14,236 nt of DNA from Acidobacteriaceae bacterium (GTDB lineage: Bacteria; Acidobacteriota; Terriglobia; Terriglobales; Acidobacteriaceae), in contig JARLFX010000379.1 in NCBI GenBank assembly GCA_031296355.1, positions 1-14,236 of the forward strand, written 5' to 3'. Under the pieces are notes generated by a model. It was not told the DNA's origin. It searched no databases and worked only from the letters and a program-made list of their open reading frames with translations. Made by a program: the position numbers and the translations under genes. Positions 1 through 7,603 of the stretch are shown here, one piece after another (the stretch's first letter is position 1; the number at the start of each line of letters is the position of its first letter).

Positions 1-87
1 CCGCCCCTCACGTTCCCACCGACGCAACGTTTGCGGCGAGATGTTAAGCGCCTTGGCGGCTTGCAGGGTTGTGAGGAGGCTGCTCAT
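1..87 (-). CDS. IS607-type serine recombinase, N-terminal fragment (runs off window)
   Basis: Reading the minus strand from an ATG at 87 gives 29 residues before the window edge. They begin MSSLLTTLQAAKALNIS and continue PQTLRRWEREGR. This is the MerR-like helix-turn-helix that opens IS607-family transposases (small serine recombinases that move IS607 elements); the family signature is an AAxxLxVSxxTLRRWExxG stretch. The catalytic resolvase domain would lie to the left, outside the window, so activity cannot be judged. The fragment could instead be the N-terminus of another MerR-like HTH protein, but the TLRRWEREGR ending is very typical of IS607 TnpA. The start codon sits inside a cluster of short inverted repeats described separately. 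Confidence 0.72.
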   Translation of the reverse strand, partial: MSSLLTTLQAAKALNISPQTLRRWEREGR

Positions 88-115
88 ATTGAGATATTAT
101 GCTCAATGATGAGCA
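81..115. repeat. Nested inverted repeats at the IS607-like gene start
   Basis: Four half-sites related to TGAGC/GCTCA occur within 35 bp: TGCTCAT (81-87), ATTGAG (88-93), GCTCAAT (101-107) and ATGAGCA (109-115). The outer pair 81-87/109-115 and the inner pair 88-93/102-107 are both perfect inverted repeats. IS607-family ends are known to carry several short recombinase-binding sites rather than classical terminal inverted repeats, so this may be the element end and/or an operator. The exact element boundary is not visible. Confidence 0.45.
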
Positions 116-193
116 ACTTCAAGACATTCTGTTAAAGCCCCGGTTCCGCGGCAGTAGCCACGCCCGGGTTATCCCTGCGGGCGAAATAGCCTG

Positions 194-1357
194 CTATGCC
201 GGGCCGCGGCGGGCGTGCCGCTCCAGGAGGACGGTAACCAGGGCATCCGGGCCTTGGGAGTCCTGCCACCTGAGAGCAGCTTCATAAGACAAGGTCGCCC
301 GGTCCGGATAATGTGCCAGAGACTGTTGGATCGCCGAGAGAATCGCGTCCGGATTCCAGTTTTCGAAGCTGTCGAACCCAGCCCCCCAGCGATGCATGAA
401 GTCCTCGGTCCCGGTTGCAGCGGGCACAACCGCCGGAATCCCGTGGCAAAGCGCTTCGGTCGCGACCGTCGAGTGATTGGCACCCCCGGAATTAGGATCG
501 TAAGGCAAAACCAGCAGATCAATCCGGTCAACCAAATCTGGCCATTCCTCATACGAAACCTGGTGTTGAAGTTCCGCACCGGCCGCACTCAGCATCGTCA
601 TGGTCCCGTCAGCCCAGTTCTCGGTGCCGGAATCCTGAACCAGGATGCTCAGGTCGCGATTGGGGCCGGATTTCAGACCACGAATAATTTCAAGCAGCAA
701 CCTGGCACCCTTATCGGGGCGCTGATGGCCAAGGAAACCAATAACGAGCGGATGTTGGCGTCGCCGTGGCGTCGCGGTATAAGGGCAAGGAACAACCTCA
801 ACGGGATGATTGAACAGGAAGCGATGCGGTCGTGCCGGGGCCTCATCCTGTGCGGCCAGGGTCAAGGCCTGACAGTCCTTTGGCAAGCGCCGTCCGGCAT
901 AGCGCAGACACAAGGCTACCGATGATTGGATTTCACCGGTTCGGCTGATCGCACCATTGGCACCGAACAGCATCATGACCGTTGGCCGTTCTGCCTCGGC
1001 GCGATCGCGCAGCCAGTCGGCAACCGCAAGCAATTGTCGATGGCAACCACTATGGAATATCAAGACGTCATCCCGGTCCGCATCCAGCCGCTCGAGGTCA
1101 CGATGCTGAGACACCGCGCAATCGAGAAAATTCTCCATCCAACCGCACAGGGGATCGAGATTCGCCAGATCGAAAGGGACCGGTGTGAAATAGGGGGTTG
1201 CCCCCAGTGCATGAACAACAACGGGATCCAGGGTTTGATCGACCAGGATCCTGGTATCGACGCCGCGCCGTCGTAGAGCATCACCAATATTTCGGTTCAG
1301 GGTATAATGATGGCCGATCAGAGAGGTCACGCCAGGGTCACAAACAAAAACACGCAT
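194..1357 (-). CDS. GT-B fold glycosyltransferase (GT4/GT1-like)
   Basis: This 387-residue protein is predicted to transfer a sugar from an activated donor. The sequence shows a two-domain GT-B pattern. The N-terminal half opens MRVFVCDPG with a GHHYTLNRNIGDALRRRG stretch, which fits an acceptor-side Rossmann domain. The donor-side half begins near GFLGHQRPDKG (residues 207-217). A run at about 280-312 includes LVLPYDPNSGG and TEALCHGIPAVVP, the usual GT4-like donor-phosphate region with its conserved Glu. No signal peptide or membrane segment is evident, so it is probably cytoplasmic. The start is supported by AAGGTGG at 1365-1371, 7 nt upstream. It stands alone on the minus strand, next to TPR-glycosyltransferase and ADP-heptose genes, which suggests a role in the same surface or protein glycan. 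Donor and acceptor cannot be read from the sequence. Confidence 0.8.
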   Translation of the reverse strand: MRVFVCDPGVTSLIGHHYTLNRNIGDALRRRGVDTRILVDQTLDPVVVHALGATPYFTPVPFDLANLDPLCGWMENFLDCAVSQHRDLERLDADRDDVLIFHSGCHRQLLAVADWLRDRAEAERPTVMMLFGANGAISRTGEIQSSVALCLRYAGRRLPKDCQALTLAAQDEAPARPHRFLFNHPVEVVPCPYTATPRRRQHPLVIGFLGHQRPDKGARLLLEIIRGLKSGPNRDLSILVQDSGTENWADGTMTMLSAAGAELQHQVSYEEWPDLVDRIDLLVLPYDPNSGGANHSTVATEALCHGIPAVVPAATGTEDFMHRWGAGFDSFENWNPDAILSAIQQSLAHYPDRATLSYEAALRWQDSQGPDALVTVLLERHARRGPA

Positions 1358-1658
1358 CGGATGTCCACCTTATCATGAATTCATGTGTCTATTTTTCAAT
1401 GACAGGCATATCATCTACAAACGTCCACGGTCATAATAAAAATATCTTAAAACGATGATAAATTTCATATTGAATGATGTTTAATTCACACATTGTTCGT
1501 CCGTAAACCTATATCTTTAATAGTAATTTTTATACTACTACGATTGTTTTTTTCACAAAATATAATTATCTCACACTTAGAGAGATATTATATTGGAACG
1601 TGCATGGTAAATATCGTTGCTTTCCCAGTTTATTATCCCCTCGTCGACTTTTCTCTTT
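1358..1658. other. AT-rich intergenic island
   Basis: No credible gene lies here. By direct count 1381-1620 has 68 G or C in 240 bases (about 28%), against a clearly GC-rich surrounding. The segment separates the end of the TPR-glycosyltransferase gene from the start of the glycosyltransferase at 1357, so it should hold the latter's promoter. Several TATA-like and TTGAAA-like boxes occur, but none can be chosen with confidence. Short reading frames crossing it show no family features. Confidence 0.6.
1374..1385. promoter_or_regulatory. 12-bp palindrome upstream of the glycosyltransferase
   Basis: CATGAATTCATG is a perfect palindrome lying just upstream of the ribosome binding site (1365-1371) of the minus-strand glycosyltransferase. 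Its position would suit a regulator binding site in the leader, but a palindrome of this length can occur by chance in AT-rich DNA. Confidence 0.25.
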
Positions 1659-1684
1659 GCGAGAGCCGGCGCTTCGGCTCTCGC
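1659..1684 (-). terminator. Strong stem-loop after the first TPR-glycosyltransferase
   Basis: GCGAGAGCCG (1659-1668) and CGGCTCTCGC (1675-1684) form a perfect 10-bp GC-rich stem with a 6-nt loop. The stem begins five bases beyond the TGA stop (1690-1692) of the minus-strand gene. On the minus strand it is followed by AAAGAG rather than a U-tract, so it is not a canonical intrinsic terminator. It may stabilise the 3' end or assist Rho-dependent termination. Confidence 0.5.
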
Positions 1685-1689
1685 AACAG

Positions 1690-3747
1690 TCAGCGGAATC
1701 CGACGACCGCCTCGCGGCATTGCTCGATAACGGCCTGCCAGTCACCCGGCCGGGACTGACGAAACAGGCGAAAGGTCGGATACCAGGGGCTGTCATGACG
1801 ATCTCGCAGCCAACGCCAATCCGATGAAAAAGGCAGCAGCAGCCAGCAAGGCCGCCCCAACGCCCCAGCCAAATGAGCAACCGCGGTGTCAACCGAGATC
1901 ACCAAATCCAGATCGGCGACAATCGCGGCTGTGTCGGCAAAATCGCCGATCACGGGGGCAAGATCAACCATGCGATCCTGCCATCCCAGAAGGGTTAGGT
2001 CGGCCGCGCGGGGACCCTTCTGTAAGGAAAACCAGCGTAACCCGGGGGCTGTAAGCAATGGTTCCAGCAGGGTCAACGGACAGGACCGGTTGCGGTCATT
2101 GCCATGAAGCGGGCTTCCGGCCCAAACCACGCCGATCCGAATCCCATCGCCCAGGCGGCGGCGCCACACGGCACGGCGTCCTGAGTTGGCGGACAAATAG
2201 GGAACCTCGTTGGGAATCGTTTTCAGGGTCGTGGCAAATATCAGCGGCAGACTCATCAAAGGGAGCCAGCAATCAAAGGCGGGCATGACATCGCCAATCA
2301 CAACCAGCTCGGCTATTCCCGGAAAATTCCGCAACAGGCTTACGAGCGGAGGCTGGACCGCAAGCACGATCCGTCCTCCCCGTGCGATAACCAACGGCAC
2401 GTAGCGCAGAAACTGTAACGTGTCCCCCAGACCTTGTTCGGCGTGGAGCAAAATCGTTCGCCCCGCCAGGTCCTCGCCGGTCCACCGCGGTTGATCGAAA
2501 GCGGGAAAGCGACTGTCAACGGTCGGAGCGGCGATCCGCGCCTCGAAGTCGAGCCACCCGCCGGCCAGGTCGCCTTTTTGCAACCGGGAGAGCGCGCGGT
2601 TGTGACGAGCCTCGGCCGAATCTGGCATGATCGCCAGAGCCCGATCCAGGATCGCAATCGCAGTTTCGACGTTGCCCTGGTCATGATAGATGGTTGCCAC
2701 ATTGCTCAGGGCCTGAACCTGATTGGGCAAAATGGCAAGGCACCGCCGATAACAGGACATCGCTCTGTCATCCTGGTCCAGATGTCGATGGACATTACCG
2801 AGATTGGACCAGGCAACCGCGAAATCCGGATTGAGGCTTAAGGTATGTCGCAGAATGGCGGCAGCATCGCTATGGCGGCCGAGATCCTCCAAGGCCAAGG
2901 CCCGGTTGCAGGCTGCCTCGGCCCAATGGGGCCAGATCCGAACGCTGCGCTGGTAAAAGCGGGCCGCTTCGGCATATCGACCCTCCGAGCGCGCCTGATT
3001 GCCCAGGCTGAACCAGGTTTCAGCCCGATCAGGTCCGAGCGCAACCGCGTGACACAGATGGATTCGAGCCCGTTCCGCGTCGCCGAGCCCACCAAATAGG
3101 GTCCCGAGATTGCAGTGGGCCTCGGTCAACGCCGGGAAACGTGTCAGGACCTGACGAAATTCCGCCAATGCCGCATCATGGCGGCCCAAAATTGCCAGGG
3201 CCTGCGCCCGATTGGCGCCCGCCGTCGCATGGTTGGGCTGGCAGATCAGGGTCCGGGAATAACACTGGACGGCTGTTGCGGGGTTCCCGGTACGAAAGGC
3301 CCAGTCCCCGAATTGAGCGTGGGCCTCGCCGCAGGCCGGGTCCAGCCGTAACACCTGTTGCAACGCAATCACCGCCGCGGCATCGGCACCGGACGCAACC
3401 AGCAACAAAGCAAGATTGCGGCGCGTATCGATCGACATCGGGTCGAGCTTCAGGGCGCGGCGATAGCTGACGAGCGCTCCCCGGAGATCCCCCAGCCGTC
3501 GTTTGGCCTCACCCAGGTTGCCATGGTACTGGGCGACCTTCCCTGAAACCGCAATCGCTGACTCGATCAACTTGACGGCGGCCTCCGTCTGACCGACCTG
3601 AAGTGCGAGGGCGCCGAGCAAGTGCAGCGCATCCGGATGGCGCGACCGTATCTCCAGAACCCGGCGGTATCCGGCTTCGGCTTCGGCCAACCGCCCGGCG
3701 CGATGCAGCGCCAGGGCGTGTTCAAGCATTTCAGAGATCGCGATCAT
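1690..3747 (-). CDS. TPR protein with C-terminal GT9-like glycosyltransferase domain (paralog 1)
   Basis: This 685-residue protein has about twelve 34-residue tetratricopeptide repeats (roughly residues 8-410) followed by a GT9/heptosyltransferase-like domain. In that domain HAEQGLGDTLQF lies at 435-446, then IGVVWAG, SLQKG, and ISVDTAVAHLAGALG at about 617-631. The last motif matches the DTGxxHLAxALGxP donor-site motif of heptosyltransferases. The reading frame stays open to 4062, but the ATG at 3747 is preferred. From there the first repeat (A-G-R-L) starts at the same residue number as in the paralog at 5581 (S-G-Q-L), and upstream residues show no TPR pattern. No clear Shine-Dalgarno precedes it. 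It faces away from the plus-strand paralog, so the two probably share a regulatory gap. Acceptor and donor are unknown; the heptose genes nearby suggest ADP-heptose. Confidence 0.82.
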   Translation of the reverse strand: MIAISEMLEHALALHRAGRLAEAEAGYRRVLEIRSRHPDALHLLGALALQVGQTEAAVKLIESAIAVSGKVAQYHGNLGEAKRRLGDLRGALVSYRRALKLDPMSIDTRRNLALLLVASGADAAAVIALQQVLRLDPACGEAHAQFGDWAFRTGNPATAVQCYSRTLICQPNHATAGANRAQALAILGRHDAALAEFRQVLTRFPALTEAHCNLGTLFGGLGDAERARIHLCHAVALGPDRAETWFSLGNQARSEGRYAEAARFYQRSVRIWPHWAEAACNRALALEDLGRHSDAAAILRHTLSLNPDFAVAWSNLGNVHRHLDQDDRAMSCYRRCLAILPNQVQALSNVATIYHDQGNVETAIAILDRALAIMPDSAEARHNRALSRLQKGDLAGGWLDFEARIAAPTVDSRFPAFDQPRWTGEDLAGRTILLHAEQGLGDTLQFLRYVPLVIARGGRIVLAVQPPLVSLLRNFPGIAELVVIGDVMPAFDCWLPLMSLPLIFATTLKTIPNEVPYLSANSGRRAVWRRRLGDGIRIGVVWAGSPLHGNDRNRSCPLTLLEPLLTAPGLRWFSLQKGPRAADLTLLGWQDRMVDLAPVIGDFADTAAIVADLDLVISVDTAVAHLAGALGRPCWLLLPFSSDWRWLRDRHDSPWYPTFRLFRQSRPGDWQAVIEQCREAVVGFR

Positions 3748-3982
3748 CGGGATGAAGCCAACAGCAAAATGACGACAGTGACTGTGCTCATTAGCACCCT
3801 GCTCCACGGTGACGCAAATGCGGCACCTTTCCAGATCCTCGGCCCGATGCCTCCCGGGACGTCCGCCGATCGTACGATCCATCGGGCTGAAACAATAGCC
3901 CATCGATCGATTCAGAACCGTTTTCCTCCTGGAATCGCACGAATTTTTCGAATGATCTTCTCGTTCGGACACCAGACATCTG
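3748..3982. promoter_or_regulatory. Divergent intergenic region between TPR-glycosyltransferase genes
   Basis: About 235 bp separate the chosen start of the minus-strand paralog (3747) from the plus-strand paralog (3983), so promoters for both directions are expected here. The sequence is less GC-rich near 3895-3980 and contains ATCGATCGAT (3902-3911). A consensus AGGAGG is present on the minus strand (3925-3930), but its nearest in-frame ATG (3903) is 21 nt away. No -35/-10 pair could be assigned confidently. Confidence 0.4.
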
Positions 3983-5584
3983 ATGATGACAGTGGTGGCA
4001 ATGTTGTGCTTTACAACAACGCTCATGATCGAATTTGTCACGGCAACCGTGCCCGCCACCAATATTACTGCACTGCATCATTTGCTTGCGCGCCGGCCTG
4101 CTGATCCGGCCGGCCATGCCGTCCTGGCCGCCTGCCACCATGCGCGGGGCGATCTGACGGCGGCGCTCCGCAGCCAATGGCGCGCGGCCCGTTGCCAGCC
4201 GCTCGATGGCGAGATCTGGTGCGCCCTCGCCAGTCTGCTTCATGGCCAAGGGGATACGACAACGGCGGCGACCTTGTATCGCCTCGCCTTGATCCTGGAT
4301 CCTGCCCTGGCCGCCGCGCATTACAATCTGGGAGCGGTATGGCAGGACCAGGACCAGCCTTCGGAGGCCCGGCAAAGCTATCGCCGGGCGCTGATGCTGG
4401 AACCGGGCCAAGTCGATGTCACCGTCAATCTGGGCCAGGTTCGACAAGTTGAGGGACAATGGCATGCGGCGGCGTTATTCTACCGACGCGCCCTGACGCT
4501 CCAGCCCGACAATGCGGCGGCACTCAATGGCATGGCCAGCTTAACCCAAATGGCGGGTCGGCTTGACCAGGCGCTGGTTCTGTTTCATCGCGCCCTGGTC
4601 GTGGCACCGGAGCAGGCGGGTATCCGGCTCAACAACGCCTTGGCCTTGTTACAGGCCGGCCGCTATGCGGAAGCGTGGCCGGCTTACGAATGGCGGTGGC
4701 GCGCCCCGGGCTTCCGGAGCCCACGCCACTCTCAATCCCCTTGGAAAGGTGAGGCCCTGCACGGCGCCACTATTCTGCTCCACGCCGAGCAGGGTTTAGG
4801 GGACACGTTACAGTTCATCCGTTATGCCCCCCTGGTTGCTGCGCGGGGCGGTCGTGTCATTCTGCAAGTCCAGGCGGATCTGGTCGGCCTGTCGAAGCGT
4901 CTGCCTGGAATCACGCAAGTTCTATCCCTGGGCGAGTCACCACCTCCCTTCGACCAGCATTGTCCCTTGATGAGCCTGCCACTGGCTTTTGCGACGACAC
5001 TCGACAATATTCCCACGATGTTTCCCTATCTGGTTGTCGACCCCGCCGATTCCCGTCAGTGGCATCGGCGTCTCATGCCACTGCCCGGGCTCAAGGTCGG
5101 TTTGGTCTGGGCCGGCAATCCCCGTCGTCACAGTATCGAGGCCCGTGCTGTGGATCAGCGGCGATCGCTGCCGCTTGCCGCATTGTTGTCGTTAGCCACG
5201 ATTTCGGGAATCACGCTGATCAGCCTGCAAAAGGGTGATGCTGCCGCGCAAGTGGCCCAGCAGCGTGAATTTCAGAATATGATCATGGCGGGTCCGGAAT
5301 TGACGGATTTTGATCGAACAGCCGCCCTGGTTGATAATCTTGATCTGGTTATTTCGGTAGACACCTCTGTTGCCCATCTTGCGGGTGCTTTGGGCAAACC
5401 AATATGGATTTTGTCCCGGTTCGATGGTTGCTGGCGCTGGCTGATCGACCGCCCCGACAGCCCCTGGTATCCCACGGCCCGGCTGTTCCGTCAGACGAGC
5501 CCGGGGGATTGGGAACCCGTCATTGCCGAAGTGACAACCCTGTTGAGCACATTGGCCTTCAACCATAAGGAACAGCATCGATGA
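3983..5584 (+). CDS. TPR protein with C-terminal GT9-like glycosyltransferase domain (paralog 2)
   Basis: This 533-residue protein is the shortest of the three paralogs. About six TPR units occupy residues 30-245, and a GT9-like domain follows. HAEQGLGDTLQF begins at residue 267, then PLMSLPLAFATTL, LKVGLVWAG, SLQKG, and VDTSVAHLAGALGKP with its Asp at 460. The ending DSPWYPT...LFRQ...PGDW is shared with both paralogs. The start is uncertain: ATG at 3983, 3986, 4001 or 4025 is possible, none with a good Shine-Dalgarno (GTGG before 4001 is the nearest). The first 20 or so residues look unlike a TPR. The TGA stop overlaps the next ATG (ATGA, 5581-5584), implying translational coupling. Probable role: cytoplasmic transfer of a sugar, possibly heptose, to an acceptor recognised by the TPR array. 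Confidence 0.82.
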   Translation: MMTVVAMLCFTTTLMIEFVTATVPATNITALHHLLARRPADPAGHAVLAACHHARGDLTAALRSQWRAARCQPLDGEIWCALASLLHGQGDTTTAATLYRLALILDPALAAAHYNLGAVWQDQDQPSEARQSYRRALMLEPGQVDVTVNLGQVRQVEGQWHAAALFYRRALTLQPDNAAALNGMASLTQMAGRLDQALVLFHRALVVAPEQAGIRLNNALALLQAGRYAEAWPAYEWRWRAPGFRSPRHSQSPWKGEALHGATILLHAEQGLGDTLQFIRYAPLVAARGGRVILQVQADLVGLSKRLPGITQVLSLGESPPPFDQHCPLMSLPLAFATTLDNIPTMFPYLVVDPADSRQWHRRLMPLPGLKVGLVWAGNPRRHSIEARAVDQRRSLPLAALLSLATISGITLISLQKGDAAAQVAQQREFQNMIMAGPELTDFDRTAALVDNLDLVISVDTSVAHLAGALGKPIWILSRFDGCWRWLIDRPDSPWYPTARLFRQTSPGDWEPVIAEVTTLLSTLAFNHKEQHR

Positions 5585-7509
5585 TGACCGTCGAGCAAGC
5601 CATCAATCTTGGGCTGCAATATCATCAGTCCGGGCAATTGGCTGCCGCCGTCGACATCTATGGCCAAATTCTGGCCGCCATCCCTGGACATGCTGATGCT
5701 CTTTATCTCCTGGGGATGGCGACGGCGGCATTGGGTGATCAGGAACGGGCTGTCGGCCTGATCCGTGAGGCTATCCAGGCAGACCATACCAAATTTCAAT
5801 TTCATGCCGCTTTGGCTCATCTCCTGCGCGATCTCAATCGTCCAAGCGAAGCGGAAGCGACAGCATGCCGTGCCTTGGCACTCCAGCCGGGCGCAATCGA
5901 ACTCTATTTGCTGATTGGTCAAATCCGGGCACTGCGGGGCGACCCCGACGGGGCCGCCGCCGCCTTTCGGATGAGTATCATCATCGTTCCGGAATACGCC
6001 CCGGGCTATCTGGGACTGGGCACCCTCGCCACGGCTGTCGGCGACTTCACCACGGCCTTGCGCGTGTTCAAGATCGCGGTTCGGTTGGATTCAAGCTTGA
6101 CGGAGGCCCAATTCGATCTCGCCAAGGCATTGCGGGATAGCGGCCACCTCGACTTGGCACTGGAACGATATCGTATCGTCCTGATGTTGGCGCCCGACTA
6201 TGCCGGGGCCAGCATCAATTTCGGTGAAGCCCTCTATGTCGCCGGCGATATCCCGATGGCCACGCTCATGTTTCGGCGCGCCAGCATCCTGACGCCGGAT
6301 AATCCCCAGATTCACAGCAATCTGGCTTTGGCGCTGCAGGCCCAGGGGGCCCTCGACGCCGCAATAATGGCCCACCATGAGGCGTTGCGCCTGGATCCAA
6401 ACAGTGCCCAGGCCCATAACAATCTGGCTTTGACTCTGCAGGCACAGGGTGCCTTGGATGCGGCGCTCGTCGCCCATCGTGAAGCCCTGCGCCTGGATCC
6501 TGATTATGCCGATGCCCGAACCAACCTGGCCCTGACCCTGCTGCGAACAGGCCAGTTCGCCGAGGGCTGGGATTGTTATGAAAGCCGCTTCGCGGCCAGC
6601 GATGCGGCTCCGCCACCGGCCTACCAGCAGCCGCTGTGGGATGGCCGCCCCCTCAAGGGCGCCACCATTCTGCTCCATGCCGAACAAGGTTTGGGCGATA
6701 CTCTCCAATTTGTGCGCTATGCCCCTTTGGTCGCTGAACGAGGGGGCCGCGTGGTTCTGCTATGCCCGCCCGAATTGACCCGCCTGCTGGCAAGCGTTCC
6801 CGGAATTGCTGAAGTCCAGCACGACCACGACGATCTGCCGGATTTTTCCTGGCATTGTCCGCTGATGAGCCTGCCGCGATTATTCGGAACCGATCTGGCC
6901 TCAATTCCGCACACGATACCCTATGTCTCTGCCGCCCCTGCGGCGGTCGCTTTCTGGCGACACCGTCTTGCCACCATGCCAGGGCTCAAGGTCGGATTGG
7001 TCTGGGCCGGCCGTTCCCGACAATCGGTGATCTCGGCCCAACTCATCGATCGCCGTCGATCGATGTCGTTGAGCCAATTTACCCCACTGGCAGTAATCCC
7101 CGGGGTGCACTTGATCAGTCTGCAAAAAGGCGAAGCCACCGATCAGATCCGGCAACTTCCGCAAAGCCAGATGCTGACGGATTGGACGCCATCCCTGCTT
7201 GATTTCGCCGACACCGCGGCCCTGGTCGAGGCCCTCGATCTGGTGATCAGCGTCGATACGGCGGTTGTCCATTTGGCGGGCGCCTTGGGCAAACCAGTTT
7301 GGGTGCTATCACGATTTGATGCTTGTTGGCGTTGGTTGATCGATCGCACCGACAGCCCCTGGTACCCCACCCTGACCCTGTTCCGCCAACCACAACCTGG
7401 TGATTGGGCGTCGGTGGTCACGGCAGTTGCCGATGCCCTGTCGACTCTGTCGCAGCGTCAACGCGATAGGGGGTTGACGTCATCGGTGCCAACATCATTG
7501 TCTTTGTGA
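5581..7509 (+). CDS. TPR protein with C-terminal GT9-like glycosyltransferase domain (paralog 3)
   Basis: This 642-residue protein has about ten TPR units (residues 7-345) and then the same GT9-like domain. HAEQGLGDTLQF begins at 366, LKVGLVWAG follows, and the VDTAVVHLAGALGKP motif has its Asp at 559 (V-V-H here where the paralogs have V-A-H). The start is supported by AAGGAA at 5567-5572 and by the ATGA overlap with the previous stop. An ATG at 5584 is an alternative start one codon later. TPR units 8 and 9 (residues 245-278 and 279-312) are 26/34 identical, including a shared LQAQGALDAA block, which points to recent duplication. It is followed after 94 bp by hldD on the same strand, linking the putative transferases to ADP-heptose synthesis. 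Confidence 0.84.
   Translation: MMTVEQAINLGLQYHQSGQLAAAVDIYGQILAAIPGHADALYLLGMATAALGDQERAVGLIREAIQADHTKFQFHAALAHLLRDLNRPSEAEATACRALALQPGAIELYLLIGQIRALRGDPDGAAAAFRMSIIIVPEYAPGYLGLGTLATAVGDFTTALRVFKIAVRLDSSLTEAQFDLAKALRDSGHLDLALERYRIVLMLAPDYAGASINFGEALYVAGDIPMATLMFRRASILTPDNPQIHSNLALALQAQGALDAAIMAHHEALRLDPNSAQAHNNLALTLQAQGALDAALVAHREALRLDPDYADARTNLALTLLRTGQFAEGWDCYESRFAASDAAPPPAYQQPLWDGRPLKGATILLHAEQGLGDTLQFVRYAPLVAERGGRVVLLCPPELTRLLASVPGIAEVQHDHDDLPDFSWHCPLMSLPRLFGTDLASIPHTIPYVSAAPAAVAFWRHRLATMPGLKVGLVWAGRSRQSVISAQLIDRRRSMSLSQFTPLAVIPGVHLISLQKGEATDQIRQLPQSQMLTDWTPSLLDFADTAALVEALDLVISVDTAVVHLAGALGKPVWVLSRFDACWRWLIDRTDSPWYPTLTLFRQPQPGDWASVVTAVADALSTLSQRQRDRGLTSSVPTSLSL
6313..6516 (+). repeat. 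Tandem 102-bp duplication inside the TPR array
   Basis: Positions 6313-6414 and 6415-6516 encode consecutive 34-residue TPR units that are 26/34 identical, both with LQAQGALDAA and EALRLDP. Other neighbouring units in the protein are much more diverged. The DNA copies differ mainly at third codon positions, so the duplication is not brand new and appears to be under protein-level constraint. Confidence 0.8.
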
Positions 7510-7603
7510 TGGCTCTCGGCTATGCCGTCGTCGAACCGACAGCACCCTGTGTAATTTCGGAACCGTTCCGGCATCAGGGTTTGTAATCGATAAGGGGCCG
7601 TTC

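Noticed and set aside
161..183. CGCCCG/CGGGCG stem as terminator of the glycosyltransferase
   Set aside because: Only 6-bp arms with an 11-nt loop and no U-tract, which is too weak to annotate in GC-rich DNA.
215..925. 236-residue frame opposite the glycosyltransferase
   Set aside because: It is antisense to a gene with clear GT-B motifs and has no family features of its own.
3791..4465. 224-residue minus-strand frame across the divergent gap
   Set aside because: It is antisense to the TPR part of paralog 2. Arginine- and glycine-rich, it looks like a high-GC shadow frame.
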